Part shown: positions 1-7,318 of the stretch, piece by piece
Numbering within the stretch: position 1 is the stretch's first letter
How the letters are laid out: each line of letters begins with the position of its first letter
Assembly: GCA_023452965.1 (NCBI GenBank)
Contig: JAEXUU010000257.1
Location: 1-14,331, forward strand
DNA: 14,331 bases
Direction: 5' to 3'
Source: Pseudomonadota bacterium
Lineage (GTDB): Bacteria > Pseudomonadota > Alphaproteobacteria > Rhizobiales > Beijerinckiaceae
Position numbers and translations under genes: made by a program
Notes under the pieces: generated by a model
Told to the model about the DNA's origin: nothing
What the model saw: the letters and a program-made list of their open reading frames with translations, nothing else
Databases searched by the model: none

Positions 1-2
1 TC

Positions 3-2069
3 CGCGCCGCCGACTGGCGCGAGGCCGCCGACAAGTTCGATGCGGCAATCGTCGCCGTGCCGCATGTCTTCCACGGCCCGATGGGGATCGAGCTGCTCAA
101 GGCCGGCAAGCATCTCTTCATGGAGAAGCCGCTCGCCGTGACCTCGGAGCAGTGCGAGACGATGATCCGCGAGGCCGATGCCCGCCGGCTTACCCTCAGG
201 GTCGGGCTGCTGCGGCGCTACCTGCTCGGCGCGCGCTGGCTCAAGGCGCTGATCGAATCCGGCACGCTCGGCACGATCCGCAGCTTCAGCATCCGCGAAG
301 GCTTCGTCTTCAATTGGGCGACCAGCTCCGACGCGCTGCTGCGGCGCGAGCTCGCTGCCGGCGGCGTGCTGATGGACACCGGCGCGCACACGCTCGATCT
401 CCTGCTCTGGTGGCTGGGCGAGGTCGCCTCGCTGAGCTACCGCGACGATGCCGACCAGGGCGTCGAGGCGGATTGCCTGATCGAGTGCAGGATGGCCTCG
501 GGCGCGACCGGAACGGTCGAGCTCAGCCGCACGCGCGATCTGCGCGACACGATCCAGATCCAGGGCAGCGCCGGCTTCGTCGAGGTCCACCTCTCCAAGA
601 ACATCGTCCTAGACGGCTCCCCCAACGCCCTCGCCTTCCGCCATGAAGGGCGGGCCGCGGCGGACCTGCCGCTGCAGCTCTTCCCGGAGCTGTTCGACTC
701 CGAGCTTCGCGATTTCGCCCGGAGCGTCTCCGGCGAGGCCTCCGCCGGCATTCCCGGCAGCGAGGGCGCGCGCTCCGTCGCACTGATCGAGCGCTGCTAT
801 GCCAACCGTGAACCGCTGACGCTCGGCTGGCGCGCCGAGGCCAAAGCCGCGGACAAGGACGAGCTGCCCCGCCTGCCGGCCGGCAGCACGGCGCTGCTTA
901 CCGGCGCAGCGGGCTTCATCGGCGGCAGGCTCGCCGAGCGGCTGGTCGAGCAGGGCGTCAAGGTGCGTTGCCTCGTGCGCAGCTACGGCCAGGCGACGCG
1001 CCTCGCCCGACTGCCGGTCGAGATCGTCAACGGAAAGCTCGGCGAAGCCGGGCCTGCGGCCCAGGCCTTCGACGGCGTCGATTACGTCTTCCACTGCGCC
1101 TATGATCACCGCTCCCGCAAGGCCAATCTCGACGGGCTCGAGCAGTTGCTCGCCGGCGCCGTGAAGCAGAAGGTCAAGGGCTTCGTCTACCTCAGCAGCT
1201 TCTCGGTCTATGAGCCGTTTCCGGACGGCAAGCTGACCGAGGAAACCCGCGACGGCGATGTCTCCTGGCCCTATGCCCGCAATAAGCTCGACCTCGAGGC
1301 GCGCACGCTGAAAGCCGCCCGCGAGGAGGGCGTGCCGGCCTCGATCATCCAGCCCGCCGTGGTCTATGGCCCGTTCTCCAAGCCCTGGGCCGACGCGCCG
1401 GCCCAGATGCTGATCACCGGCGACGTCATCCTGCCCGATGCCGGAGAAGGCATCTGCAACGCGGTCTACATCGAGGACCTGATCGACGCGATGCTGCTCG
1501 CGGCACAGCGGCCCGAGGCGGTCGGTGAACGCTTCATCATCTCCGGCCCGGAGCCGGTGAGCTGGGGCAAGTTCTTCGGGACGATCGCGCAGGCGATCCA
1601 GGTTCCGCCGCCGGTCTACTGGCCGAGCGCGCGTATCCGGGGCGAGAACAGCGGCGTGGTGCGGGACATCAAGGCGGTGCTCGCCAACCCGAAGCGCCTG
1701 GTCCAGATCATCGTCCGCTGGCCGCCAGCCCGGCAGGCGCTGCAGGCCGGCTATGACGCCTTGCCGCCCGGCCTCCACAAGCTCGTGACCAAGGCCTATT
1801 TCGGCGGCGGCGGCGGCCGGCGCTTCGGCCTGCGTCACCTGCCTGATCCGCGCGCGCTCGCCCTCTATGAATCCCAGGCCTATGCGAGCAACGACAAGGC
1901 GGCGCGCCTGCTCGGCTACCGGCCGCGGCATGGCTTCGTCGAAGGGATGGCGGTCACCGGCGCCTATCTGCGCTGGGCCTATGGCGATCTCTGCCGCGCG
2001 GGCGAAGCCGCCCGGGCCTCGGCCCCTGCAGCGCCCGAGCCTCCCGCCGCACTGGCCAAAGCGAGCTGA
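3..2069 (+). CDS. Gfo/Idh/MocA oxidoreductase fused to NAD-dependent epimerase/dehydratase (5' partial)
   Basis: This is a two-domain nucleotide-sugar enzyme whose start lies before the window; the frame is open from base 3, so the GTG at 57 is not the true start. The first domain (to about base 840) lacks its Rossmann glycine motif, which is off the edge. It keeps the family EKP motif (123-131) and the GGVLMDTGAHTLD motif near 360-400, typical of Gfo/Idh/MocA dehydrogenases. A short linker leads to a second complete Rossmann domain beginning TGAAGFIG (900-923), with the YxxxK catalytic pair at 1272-1286 (YARNK), as in extended SDR epimerases/dehydratases. The Ala/Pro-rich tail ends at TGA 2067-2069. 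By family knowledge both halves use NAD(P) and act on sugars or nucleotide sugars; the substrate is unknown. The following flippase and glycosyltransferase genes place it in polysaccharide synthesis. The fusion call is confident, the exact reaction is not. Confidence 0.9.
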   Translation, partial: RAADWREAADKFDAAIVAVPHVFHGPMGIELLKAGKHLFMEKPLAVTSEQCETMIREADARRLTLRVGLLRRYLLGARWLKALIESGTLGTIRSFSIREGFVFNWATSSDALLRRELAAGGVLMDTGAHTLDLLLWWLGEVASLSYRDDADQGVEADCLIECRMASGATGTVELSRTRDLRDTIQIQGSAGFVEVHLSKNIVLDGSPNALAFRHEGRAAADLPLQLFPELFDSELRDFARSVSGEASAGIPGSEGARSVALIERCYANREPLTLGWRAEAKAADKDELPRLPAGSTALLTGAAGFIGGRLAERLVEQGVKVRCLVRSYGQATRLARLPVEIVNGKLGEAGPAAQAFDGVDYVFHCAYDHRSRKANLDGLEQLLAGAVKQKVKGFVYLSSFSVYEPFPDGKLTEETRDGDVSWPYARNKLDLEARTLKAAREEGVPASIIQPAVVYGPFSKPWADAPAQMLITGDVILPDAGEGICNAVYIEDLIDAMLLAAQRPEAVGERFIISGPEPVSWGKFFGTIAQAIQVPPPVYWPSARIRGENSGVVRDIKAVLANPKRLVQIIVRWPPARQALQAGYDALPPGLHKLVTKAYFGGGGGRRFGLRHLPDPRALALYESQAYASNDKAARLLGYRPRHGFVEGMAVTGAYLRWAYGDLCRAGEAARASAPAAPEPPAALAKAS

Positions 2070-2073
2070 GCCC

Positions 2074-3300
2074 TTGCTACGCCATGCTTCCTGGACGTTG
2101 ATCGATCAGGGCGTCGTCAGCCTTGGCGCCTTCCTGCTCAACATCGTGCTGGCGCGCCATATCGCGCCGGTCGAATACGGTGTCTTCGCGCTGATCTTCG
2201 GCATCCTGCTGATGATCCAGCTCTCGATCAGCTCGGTGATCTTCTATCCGATGTCGATCCGGATCGCGCGATTGCCCGAGGAGGAACGCGCGGCGCTGGC
2301 CGGGCGCAGTCTCGCCTTGCTGCCCATGCTGCTGCTGCCGGCAGCTTTGCTGCTCGCCCTCGGCCTCGCCATCATGGGGCGTGCCGACCTTGCCCTGCCG
2401 GTCTCGCTCCACCTCGTAATCTGGCAGGGGCAGGAAGCGCTGCGCCGCATCCTGTTCGCCGAGTTCCGGCATCGCGACGCCCTCGCCGGCGACAGCATCG
2501 CCTATCTCGGCGCGCCGCTGGCCGTGCTGTTCCTGCTGCAGCAGGGCACGCTGACGCTGCCGAGCGTCTTTTTCTGCATGGCCGCGGCATCGGGCGTGGC
2601 GCTCCTGGTCTCGTCCCGCCTCGTACGCGCCGAGCGACCGGCGGCCGGGACGCTGCGACCGACCTTCAGCGAATTCTGGTCGCTCGGGCGCTGGTCGCTC
2701 GCCAACAACTTCGTCGGCGCGCTGCGGATCCAGCTCTTCCTCTGGGGGCTGACCGCGATGTTCGGCGCGGCCTCGACCGCGGCCTTCCAGGCCGCGCTGA
2801 ACGTGGTGAACCTCGCCAACCCGATCCTGCTCGGCCTGTGCAACGTCATCCCGCAGGCGGCCGCCCGAAAGTCCCGCGAAGGCTACCGGGCCGCCTGGAA
2901 GGCCGCACGGGACTATGCGCTGATCGGCACGCTGCCACTGCTGCCCTGCTATGCGGTGCTGCTGGCAGCTCCGGACCTCGTGCTGCTGCTGCTCTATGGC
3001 GCGGATTCAAGCTATCTCGGACTTGCCCTGCCGATCCGCATCCTCGCGATCAGCTGGCTGCTCGGCTACTCGGCCGACATGGGCTGCTCCTTCATGCATG
3101 GCGTCGATGCCGCCCGGCTGGCGCTGCTCGTCAGCGCCGCCGGCACGCTCGCCGCCGCTGCCCTGTTCCTGCCACTGACCCAGCAATACGGGCTGGCCGG
3201 CGCCTGCTTTGCGCTTGGCGGTTCGAATCTGGTCCGCCTTTTGACCGCGCACTGGTTCCTGACGAGGATGATCGCCCATGGCCGACCTTCTGCTGCCTGA
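2074..3300 (+). CDS. Oligosaccharide flippase / polysaccharide biosynthesis membrane protein (Wzx-like, MATE/MOP superfamily)
   Basis: This is a 408-residue hydrophobic protein with about 12 predicted membrane helices spread through its length, from WTLIDQGVVSLGAFLLNIVL at the N-terminus to the final helix before TRMIAHG. The N-terminal helix pair with the ARHIAPVEYGVFAL stretch between them resembles the start of Wzx/PST-type flippases. These are thought to move lipid-linked oligosaccharides across the inner membrane. The chosen start is TTG at 2074, four bases after the upstream stop, which places the first helix close to the N-terminus. The upstream ATG at 1867 is in frame but would add about 69 Pro/Arg-rich residues that only re-read the previous gene. 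No strong ribosome site is visible, so translation is probably coupled to the upstream gene. The 3' end overlaps the glycosyltransferase by 23 bases. Family assignment rests on topology and partial similarity, and the substrate is unknown. Confidence 0.82.
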   Translation: MLRHASWTLIDQGVVSLGAFLLNIVLARHIAPVEYGVFALIFGILLMIQLSISSVIFYPMSIRIARLPEEERAALAGRSLALLPMLLLPAALLLALGLAIMGRADLALPVSLHLVIWQGQEALRRILFAEFRHRDALAGDSIAYLGAPLAVLFLLQQGTLTLPSVFFCMAAASGVALLVSSRLVRAERPAAGTLRPTFSEFWSLGRWSLANNFVGALRIQLFLWGLTAMFGAASTAAFQAALNVVNLANPILLGLCNVIPQAAARKSREGYRAAWKAARDYALIGTLPLLPCYAVLLAAPDLVLLLLYGADSSYLGLALPIRILAISWLLGYSADMGCSFMHGVDAARLALLVSAAGTLAAAALFLPLTQQYGLAGACFALGGSNLVRLLTAHWFLTRMIAHGRPSAA

Positions 3301-4504
3301 GGCCACGAGTCCGGTATCGCTCGCCATGCCGCGCGAAAGCCTCGACATCAGGCATGTCGTGATCGACGACGCCGGCCCGCATCCCTCCGCCGCCAACGGC
3401 GTCCACCATGTCGTGCGCAGGATGGTGCGCGAGCAACTCGCCGCCGGCGATCTTGCGAAGATCCTCTTCCTGCGCAGCCCCGACCAGGATGGCGGCGGAG
3501 AAGCGGTCGACCTGCCGACGCTGATCCTTCCGCTCGACGGAAAGCGGCTGGCGGGACATGTCTACGGTCTGGCGGAACCGATCATCGAAGCGATGGCGGC
3601 GGGCGCCGGCCCAGGCACGGTCTTCCATATCCATACGGCCCGGCAGGTGCTGCTGCCCTCGCTGGCCTCGGCACTATCCCGACGAGGGCTGCGCTTCGGC
3701 GTCACCGTGCACGGCCGCTATTCGCATGTCTTCGCGCCGAACGGCTCGATCGCCAACTGGCGAACGGCCGCCTATCTGCGCCTGTTCGAACGACGGGCGC
3801 TCGAGCAGGCGCGCTTCGTCCAGGCGGTCTCCGCGGCGGAAGCCCGCATCATCGCCAGGCTCGCCCCGGCCGCGCGCGTTCATGTCGTGCCGAACGCCGC
3901 CTATTCCAGCGTGTTCGACGGCATTCCGCGACGGCCCGCCCGCAATGTCGACTTCACCGACTTCCCGGTGTTCGGCTTCTGCGGCCGTTACGAGATCCAG
4001 CACAAGGGGCTCGACCTCCTGGTCGAAGGCTTCGCCCTCTACCGCAGGCAAGGCGGCCGCGGGCGGCTCGTCCTGATCGGCACCGGACCGTCGCGGGACG
4101 TGCTTGCCGCGATGGCCGCGACATTCGACATCACCGATGCGATCGAGATCCAGGGGCCATGCTTCGGAGAGGAGAAGCACAGGAAGATGGCCGGCTGGCA
4201 CTTCTTCGTGCAGCCTTCGCGCTTCGATGGTGTCCCGATCGCAGCTCTGGAAGCCGCATTGGCCGGCCTGCCATTGGTGGTCTCTCAAGAGACCGGGCTC
4301 GCGGAGCAGGTCGCCAGTGCGAATGCCGGGCTCGTCATGCGCGATCTCACGGCAAACGCCGTCGCGGAAGCCTTCCACAAGGCCGCGCTGCTGTCCGAAG
4401 AAAGCTGGCGGAGCATGATGCTCGGGGCCCATGCAATGGCCACGCAGATCGGCGACTGGACGCCGATCTCCGCACAGCTTCGAAAGCTCTATCTCGCGAA
4501 ATGA
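3278..4504 (+). CDS. Glycosyltransferase, family 4 type (GT-B fold)
   Basis: This is a 408-residue cytoplasmic glycosyltransferase. The N-terminal acceptor domain has HIHTARQVLLPSLASAL and a VHGRYSHVF stretch. The C-terminal donor domain begins near residue 230 with FGFCGRYEIQHKGLDLLVEG, the usual GT4 pattern of a glycine-rich turn followed by KGLD. Near residues 313-345 it has PSRFDGVPIAALEAALAG followed by LPLVVSQETGLAEQV, corresponding to the E-x7-E-like nucleotide-sugar-binding region (here E..ALAGLP..ETGLAE). Such enzymes transfer a sugar from a nucleotide donor onto a lipid-linked or growing glycan; donor and acceptor cannot be read from sequence. The ATG at 3278 has a GAGGA Shine-Dalgarno about 9 bases upstream and lies inside the end of the flippase gene, so the two are probably translationally coupled. 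It is the last gene of the polysaccharide operon, ending 28 bases before the convergent regulator. Confidence 0.92.
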   Translation: MADLLLPEATSPVSLAMPRESLDIRHVVIDDAGPHPSAANGVHHVVRRMVREQLAAGDLAKILFLRSPDQDGGGEAVDLPTLILPLDGKRLAGHVYGLAEPIIEAMAAGAGPGTVFHIHTARQVLLPSLASALSRRGLRFGVTVHGRYSHVFAPNGSIANWRTAAYLRLFERRALEQARFVQAVSAAEARIIARLAPAARVHVVPNAAYSSVFDGIPRRPARNVDFTDFPVFGFCGRYEIQHKGLDLLVEGFALYRRQGGRGRLVLIGTGPSRDVLAAMAATFDITDAIEIQGPCFGEEKHRKMAGWHFFVQPSRFDGVPIAALEAALAGLPLVVSQETGLAEQVASANAGLVMRDLTANAVAEAFHKAALLSEESWRSMMLGAHAMATQIGDWTPISAQLRKLYLAK

Positions 4505-4532
4505 GCCGCAGACGGCCCGTCAGACCAGCAGC

Positions 4533-5267
4533 CTAGGTGGAAGCGCCGATGATCGCATCACCGCCATGCACGATCCCGTTCAACTCCGCGGGCGGCGGCG
4601 CCTCGAGATGGTTGACCGCCCAGATCGCGGCCTGCGTCCGGTTCTGGACCCTGATCTTGCGCAGGATCGCCTTGATATGGACCTTGACCGTCGCCTCGCC
4701 GATCGCCAGGCGCCGCGCTATCACCTTGTTGGAATCGCCCTGGATCAGGCATTTCAGGATCTGCATTTCACGAGCAGACAGACCTCGACCAGAGTTCGAA
4801 GGCGGCGGCGAATACGCGATCACCTCCTTTTCGACCTGAATATCGACACCGTGTTCCTTGCCGATCTCGGTCAGGACATCAGCCGGGAACAGGCTCTCTC
4901 CGAGCATGACAAGCTCAAGCGACTTCACAAGCGTCACAAAATTGATCCGCTTGAGGAGATAGCCAGACACGGAAAGTCTGAATGCAAGCTGAACCTGTCT
5001 TATGTTATAATTATCCGAAAGCATGACCATTTTTGCTTCCGGGAATAATTTCTTGAAGCTTACAATATTCCTTTCCATCAATTCATAATCATCATTGATA
5101 CAAACTATGATCAAAGAAATACTGCCAGAATCCTTCCACCTTTCAGAAAAATCATCGAAATCGCTTGCCGAAGCAACGATGTCGAAGCCACGATTGCCAA
5201 GTATCTCGCGTACACCTTCAGAAAAGAGAGCGCACCGATCGATAAATGCAGTACTTACCCCACTCAT
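4533..5267 (-). CDS. LuxR/NarL-family transcriptional regulator with a degenerate (pseudo-)receiver domain
   Basis: This is a 244-residue regulator. Residues about 5-125 align by eye with a NarL-type receiver: the IDR triplet at 9-11 in place of the acidic pair, SLIIVCIN at 51-58, Ser84 at the switch Ser/Thr position and Lys106 in GYLLK. The phospho-accepting Asp is replaced by Cys56 and the second acid by Arg11, so normal Asp phosphorylation is unlikely. Residues about 163-221 form a clear LuxR helix-turn-helix (LSAREMQILKCLIQGDSNKV, then IARRLAIGEATVKVHIKAIL), so DNA binding is expected. ATG 5265-5267 is preceded by an AAGGGG ribosome site about 7 bases upstream. The receiver-coding half is AT-rich (about 33% GC at 4981-5100) while the HTH half is GC-rich. 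Being convergent with a polysaccharide operon suggests, but does not show, control of polysaccharide or surface genes. Confidence 0.93.
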   Translation of the reverse strand: MSGVSTAFIDRCALFSEGVREILGNRGFDIVASASDFDDFSERWKDSGSISLIIVCINDDYELMERNIVSFKKLFPEAKMVMLSDNYNIRQVQLAFRLSVSGYLLKRINFVTLVKSLELVMLGESLFPADVLTEIGKEHGVDIQVEKEVIAYSPPPSNSGRGLSAREMQILKCLIQGDSNKVIARRLAIGEATVKVHIKAILRKIRVQNRTQAAIWAVNHLEAPPPAELNGIVHGGDAIIGAST

Positions 5268-5342
5268 AGAAGGCCCCTTTGTCTACCGCATCTTGTTCTT
5301 CGAAGGTATTCATAGGCAGTTATCCTATTGTATAACTATAAT

Positions 5343-5371
5343 AGAATACCCATTCCGATGCGGCATGACAA
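5343..5371 (-). promoter_or_regulatory. Candidate sigma-70-type promoter for the LuxR-type regulator
   Basis: Read on the minus strand, a -35-like TTGTCA (5366-5371) is separated by exactly 17 bases (5349-5365) from a -10-like TATTCT (5343-5348). Transcription would start near 5336, giving a leader of about 70 bases before the regulator's ATG at 5267. AT-rich sequence that could serve as an UP element lies immediately upstream (5390-5440). This is pattern matching by eye in AT-rich DNA, where chance matches are common. Confidence 0.4.
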
Positions 5372-5397
5372 GCTATCGACAGTCTGCACACGAAAAT

Positions 5398-5550
5398 TTG
5401 ATTAAAACATTAACGTTTAATTTGCATTGATTAAACCATCTCGAAGGAACAACATTGGAACTGCAGGCAAATACAAACTACAGCTGCGAGCAGGCGCGAC
5501 CAAAGTCCCAAATCGAACTAAAAACAAATACCAATTTAATTCTAATTAAA
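5398..5550. promoter_or_regulatory. Cluster of AT-rich repeats and palindromes upstream of the regulator (candidate operator region)
   Basis: TTGATTAAA occurs twice as an exact direct repeat (5398-5406 and 5427-5435), 29 bases apart start to start, close to three helical turns. Between them GTTTAAT (5415-5421) gives the inverted form. Further out, TTTAATT-CT-AATTAAA (5535-5550) is a perfect 7-base inverted repeat with a 2-base spacer. The shared ATTAAA/TTTAAT core, helical phasing and position upstream of the candidate promoter suggest binding sites for the regulator itself or for an AT-binding silencer such as MucR/Ros. No binding-site consensus was available to test this. Confidence 0.35.
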
Positions 5551-5650
5551 AATCCGTGTCTTCGTTTGCATGCTGGAATGAAATGGTAAGAATCTGACAT
5601 TCGTCAAAGGGAATTTGACATATATTTCAGATTCCGAGCAATCGACATGT

Positions 5651-6243
5651 GTTACCGAGGAATTTCATCAGCGCCCCTTGCCCCACCTCGAATGGGGTAC
5701 CTCTTAGGAGCCTGAGCACCACCCGGGAGCCCAGCATCGTCGAAATCGGGAAATCGCCGCGATATCAATATCTTCTGAGCTTACAGCGCGAGAAAAAAAT
5801 GCGCTACATCCGCTACCCTTCCCATTCACAGGGACTTTCGGGGTAGTTGCACGCCCTGTCGATGCCCCGATCGGCTGCCCCGCGTGCCTTTGCGTTGCCG
5901 TTGCTGCACCGCCCATCCAGATCATCAGCAGCTGCTCTGCTCCGGCGCGCCGGAATACCCCTGACCGAGCCGGAGCATGAAGATCGCCTCGGCGGGCGCA
6001 TCGGCGATTTCGCGGCCATTTCGAGCCCGACATGATCGGTATTGCCGTCAGAAGAGCCGAATTGACAGTGGTGCCGGCAGTCCAGCTTCTGAGGAGCTTA
6101 TGGACCCACCAGGGCCTGGACGTTCCGGAGCACCGCGACCCCGCAGCGCAATCCCCTGAAATTCCAACGCATCGTATTGCATTGGCCGCACAAGAAGCGC
6201 GACCATTAACCAAGTATCTTAGTAATGAAGGGCAGTAGATCGC
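5651..6243. other. Long intergenic stretch without an assignable gene
   Basis: No open frame here has both a convincing start and a recognisable protein. Composition returns from AT-rich to GC-rich at about 5850. Short frames on both strands are open but Arg/Ser/Pro-rich, as expected for non-coding reading of GC-rich DNA. On the minus strand about 5937-6042 reads like coding sequence for a short stretch (REIADAPAEAIFMLRLGQGY) before two stops, and could be a relic of a decayed gene; I cannot name it. The stretch must also contain the 5' region of the dehydrogenase at 6244. A TATCTT (6215-6220) could be its -10 but has no good -35 partner. Confidence 0.5.
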
Positions 6244-7011
6244 ATGAGCAGATCCATGGGTTCTTTTCGCATCGACGATGCCGTCGCCGTGATCACCGGC
6301 GGCGCGCGCGGAATCGGCCTGGCCACGGCCGAGGCGCTCGCCGGTGCTGGAGCACGACCCATCCTGCTCGACCGCGACGGCAATGCCGCAAACCAGGCGG
6401 CAGAGGCGCTCGGAGCTGGCGCGTCGGCACGCCAGCTCGACGTCACCCAGGAAGCGGAGGTCGATGCGGTCTTCGAGGCGATCGCCCGCGAGCATGGCCG
6501 CATCGACATCCTCGTCAACAATGCCGGCGTCGCGATCAGGCGGCCGACGACAGAGCTTTCGCTCGCCGACTGGCAGCGCGTCGTCGACGTCAACATGACC
6601 GGCGTATTCCTGTGTGCCCGGGCTGCCGGCCGCGTGATGACGGCACAGGGCGCGGGTGCGATCGTCAACGTCGCTTCGATCATGGGCCTGTCGGGCGGCG
6701 GGCTCTATCCCAACATCTCCTACCAGACGACCAAGGGCGCGGTGGTGAACATGACCCGCGCGCTCGCGGTCGAATGGGCGCGCAACGGCGTGCGCGTCAA
6801 CGCCGTCGCGCCGACCTGGGTCGAGACCGACTTCATCGCGGCGCTCAAGGACAACCCGGAATTCGTTTCGGCGGTCGAGCGCCTGACGCCGATCGGGCGG
6901 CTGGCCCAGCCCGAGGAGGTGGCGAACGCGATCCTCTTCCTCGCCAGTCCGGCAGCCGCGATGATCACCGGCCACGTCCTGCCGGTCGATGGCGGCTTCC
7001 TGGCGCAGTGA
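6244..7011 (+). CDS. Classical short-chain dehydrogenase/reductase (SDR), probably NAD-dependent
   Basis: This is a 255-residue classical SDR, the usual length. It has the cofactor motif TGGARGIG (residues 18-25), NNAG (92-95), and the catalytic tetrad Asn117, Ser145, Tyr160 and Lys164 (YQTTK). The C-terminus PVDGGFLAQ is typical of the family. Asp43 at the end of the second strand favours NAD(H) over NADP(H). Such proteins interconvert an alcohol and a ketone; annotation as 3-oxoacyl-ACP reductase or gluconate 5-dehydrogenase is possible, but the substrate cannot be told. The start ATG 6244 has a GAAGGG element about 11 bases upstream; the ATG at 6256 has none. The gene stands after a 970-base gap, so it probably has its own promoter. 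It is followed by an SDR remnant and a CoA-transferase, suggesting catabolism. Confidence 0.93.
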   Translation: MSRSMGSFRIDDAVAVITGGARGIGLATAEALAGAGARPILLDRDGNAANQAAEALGAGASARQLDVTQEAEVDAVFEAIAREHGRIDILVNNAGVAIRRPTTELSLADWQRVVDVNMTGVFLCARAAGRVMTAQGAGAIVNVASIMGLSGGGLYPNISYQTTKGAVVNMTRALAVEWARNGVRVNAVAPTWVETDFIAALKDNPEFVSAVERLTPIGRLAQPEEVANAILFLASPAAAMITGHVLPVDGGFLAQ

Positions 7012-7051
7012 GGGCTATCCCGCCGCGGCGCGGATGAACTCCCACTGCGCG

Positions 7052-7077
7052 CGACCTGCCCTAGGCTTCGCAGGTCG
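7052..7077 (+). terminator. Hairpin downstream of the SDR gene (possible terminator or attenuator)
   Basis: A perfect 8-base inverted repeat (CGACCTGC at 7052-7059, GCAGGTCG at 7070-7077) encloses a 10-base loop, 40 bases after the SDR stop codon. No T-run follows, so it is not a canonical Rho-independent terminator; it could be an mRNA-stabilising hairpin or a weak terminator. Confidence 0.35.
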
Positions 7078-7122
7078 ACAGCCCGGCATCAGTGGCGGTA
7101 CGGGCCGGATTGAAGGCACCGG

Positions 7123-7294
7123 ATGCGGCCAGCCGAGTTCACCGAAGATCCCGGCCGTCGTCGCGTGCCGCTCCGTGGCGGTTGGACAGTTGTGCAAGGC
7201 CAAGAATGCGGCGCATGCTGTCCTTTGGCTGGCCTCGGACGTTGCCTCTTCCATGCCCGGTGTCGCGCTACCGGCAGATGGCGGCTTGACCGCC
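7123..7294 (+). pseudogene. Remnant of the C-terminal end of an SDR dehydrogenase
   Basis: The gap between the intact SDR and the CoA-transferase still encodes a recognisable SDR tail. In the frame starting 7199 the translation reads AKNAAHAVLWLASDVASSMP, then GVALPADGGLTA, matching the family pattern A.AVLFLASD.AS..TG..LPVDGG. In the +1-shifted frame just upstream (from 7123) EFTEDPGRRRVPLRGGW resembles the usual P-L-G-R-W segment that precedes it, implying a frameshift near 7195-7200. No start, catalytic Tyr/Lys or cofactor motif survives. It is not a copy of the neighbouring SDR: the tails differ (FLASPAAAMITG against WLASDVASSMPG). This frame has no stop and runs into the CoA-transferase, whose own ATG with a good ribosome site lies at 7319. 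The last 32 residues are convincing; the upstream part is tentative. Confidence 0.6.
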
Positions 7295-7318
7295 CGCCGA
7301 GACGAAGGAGCGCTCCGC

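Noticed and set aside
609..1931. Minus-strand open frame opposite the fusion gene (440 codons), and similar antisense frames at 10532-12073 and 12363-13904.
   Set aside because: All are antisense shadows of well-supported genes, with no ribosome site or domain pattern.
1867..2073. Upstream start for the flippase at ATG 1867.
   Set aside because: It would add about 69 residues that re-read the end of the fusion gene in another frame as Pro/Arg-rich sequence; TTG 2074 gives a family-like N-terminus.
4510..4520. GACGG-C-CCGTC dyad between the convergent glycosyltransferase and regulator as a terminator.
   Set aside because: The stem is only 4-5 bases with a loop of 1-3 and no T-run; not enough to call.
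5615..5643. TTGACA at 5615-5620 as a + strand promoter for the SDR.
   Set aside because: The hexamer 17 bases downstream (GCAATC) is a poor -10, and the site is over 600 bases from the gene.
5649..5846. Small + strand frame of 65 codons in the intergenic stretch.
   Set aside because: No ribosome site, atypical composition and no recognisable similarity.
5704..6975. Long minus-strand open frame opposite the SDR gene and reaching into the gap (423 codons).
   Set aside because: Two thirds of it is antisense to the SDR; the remainder resembles no protein I know and is low-complexity. Only a short stretch in another frame was kept as a possible relic.
6989..7318. Upstream start at 6989 for the CoA-transferase, making an SDR-tail fusion protein.
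   Set aside because: The CoA-transferase has its own ATG with a strong GAAGGAG site, the family begins there, and the extra part overlaps the end of the intact SDR gene.
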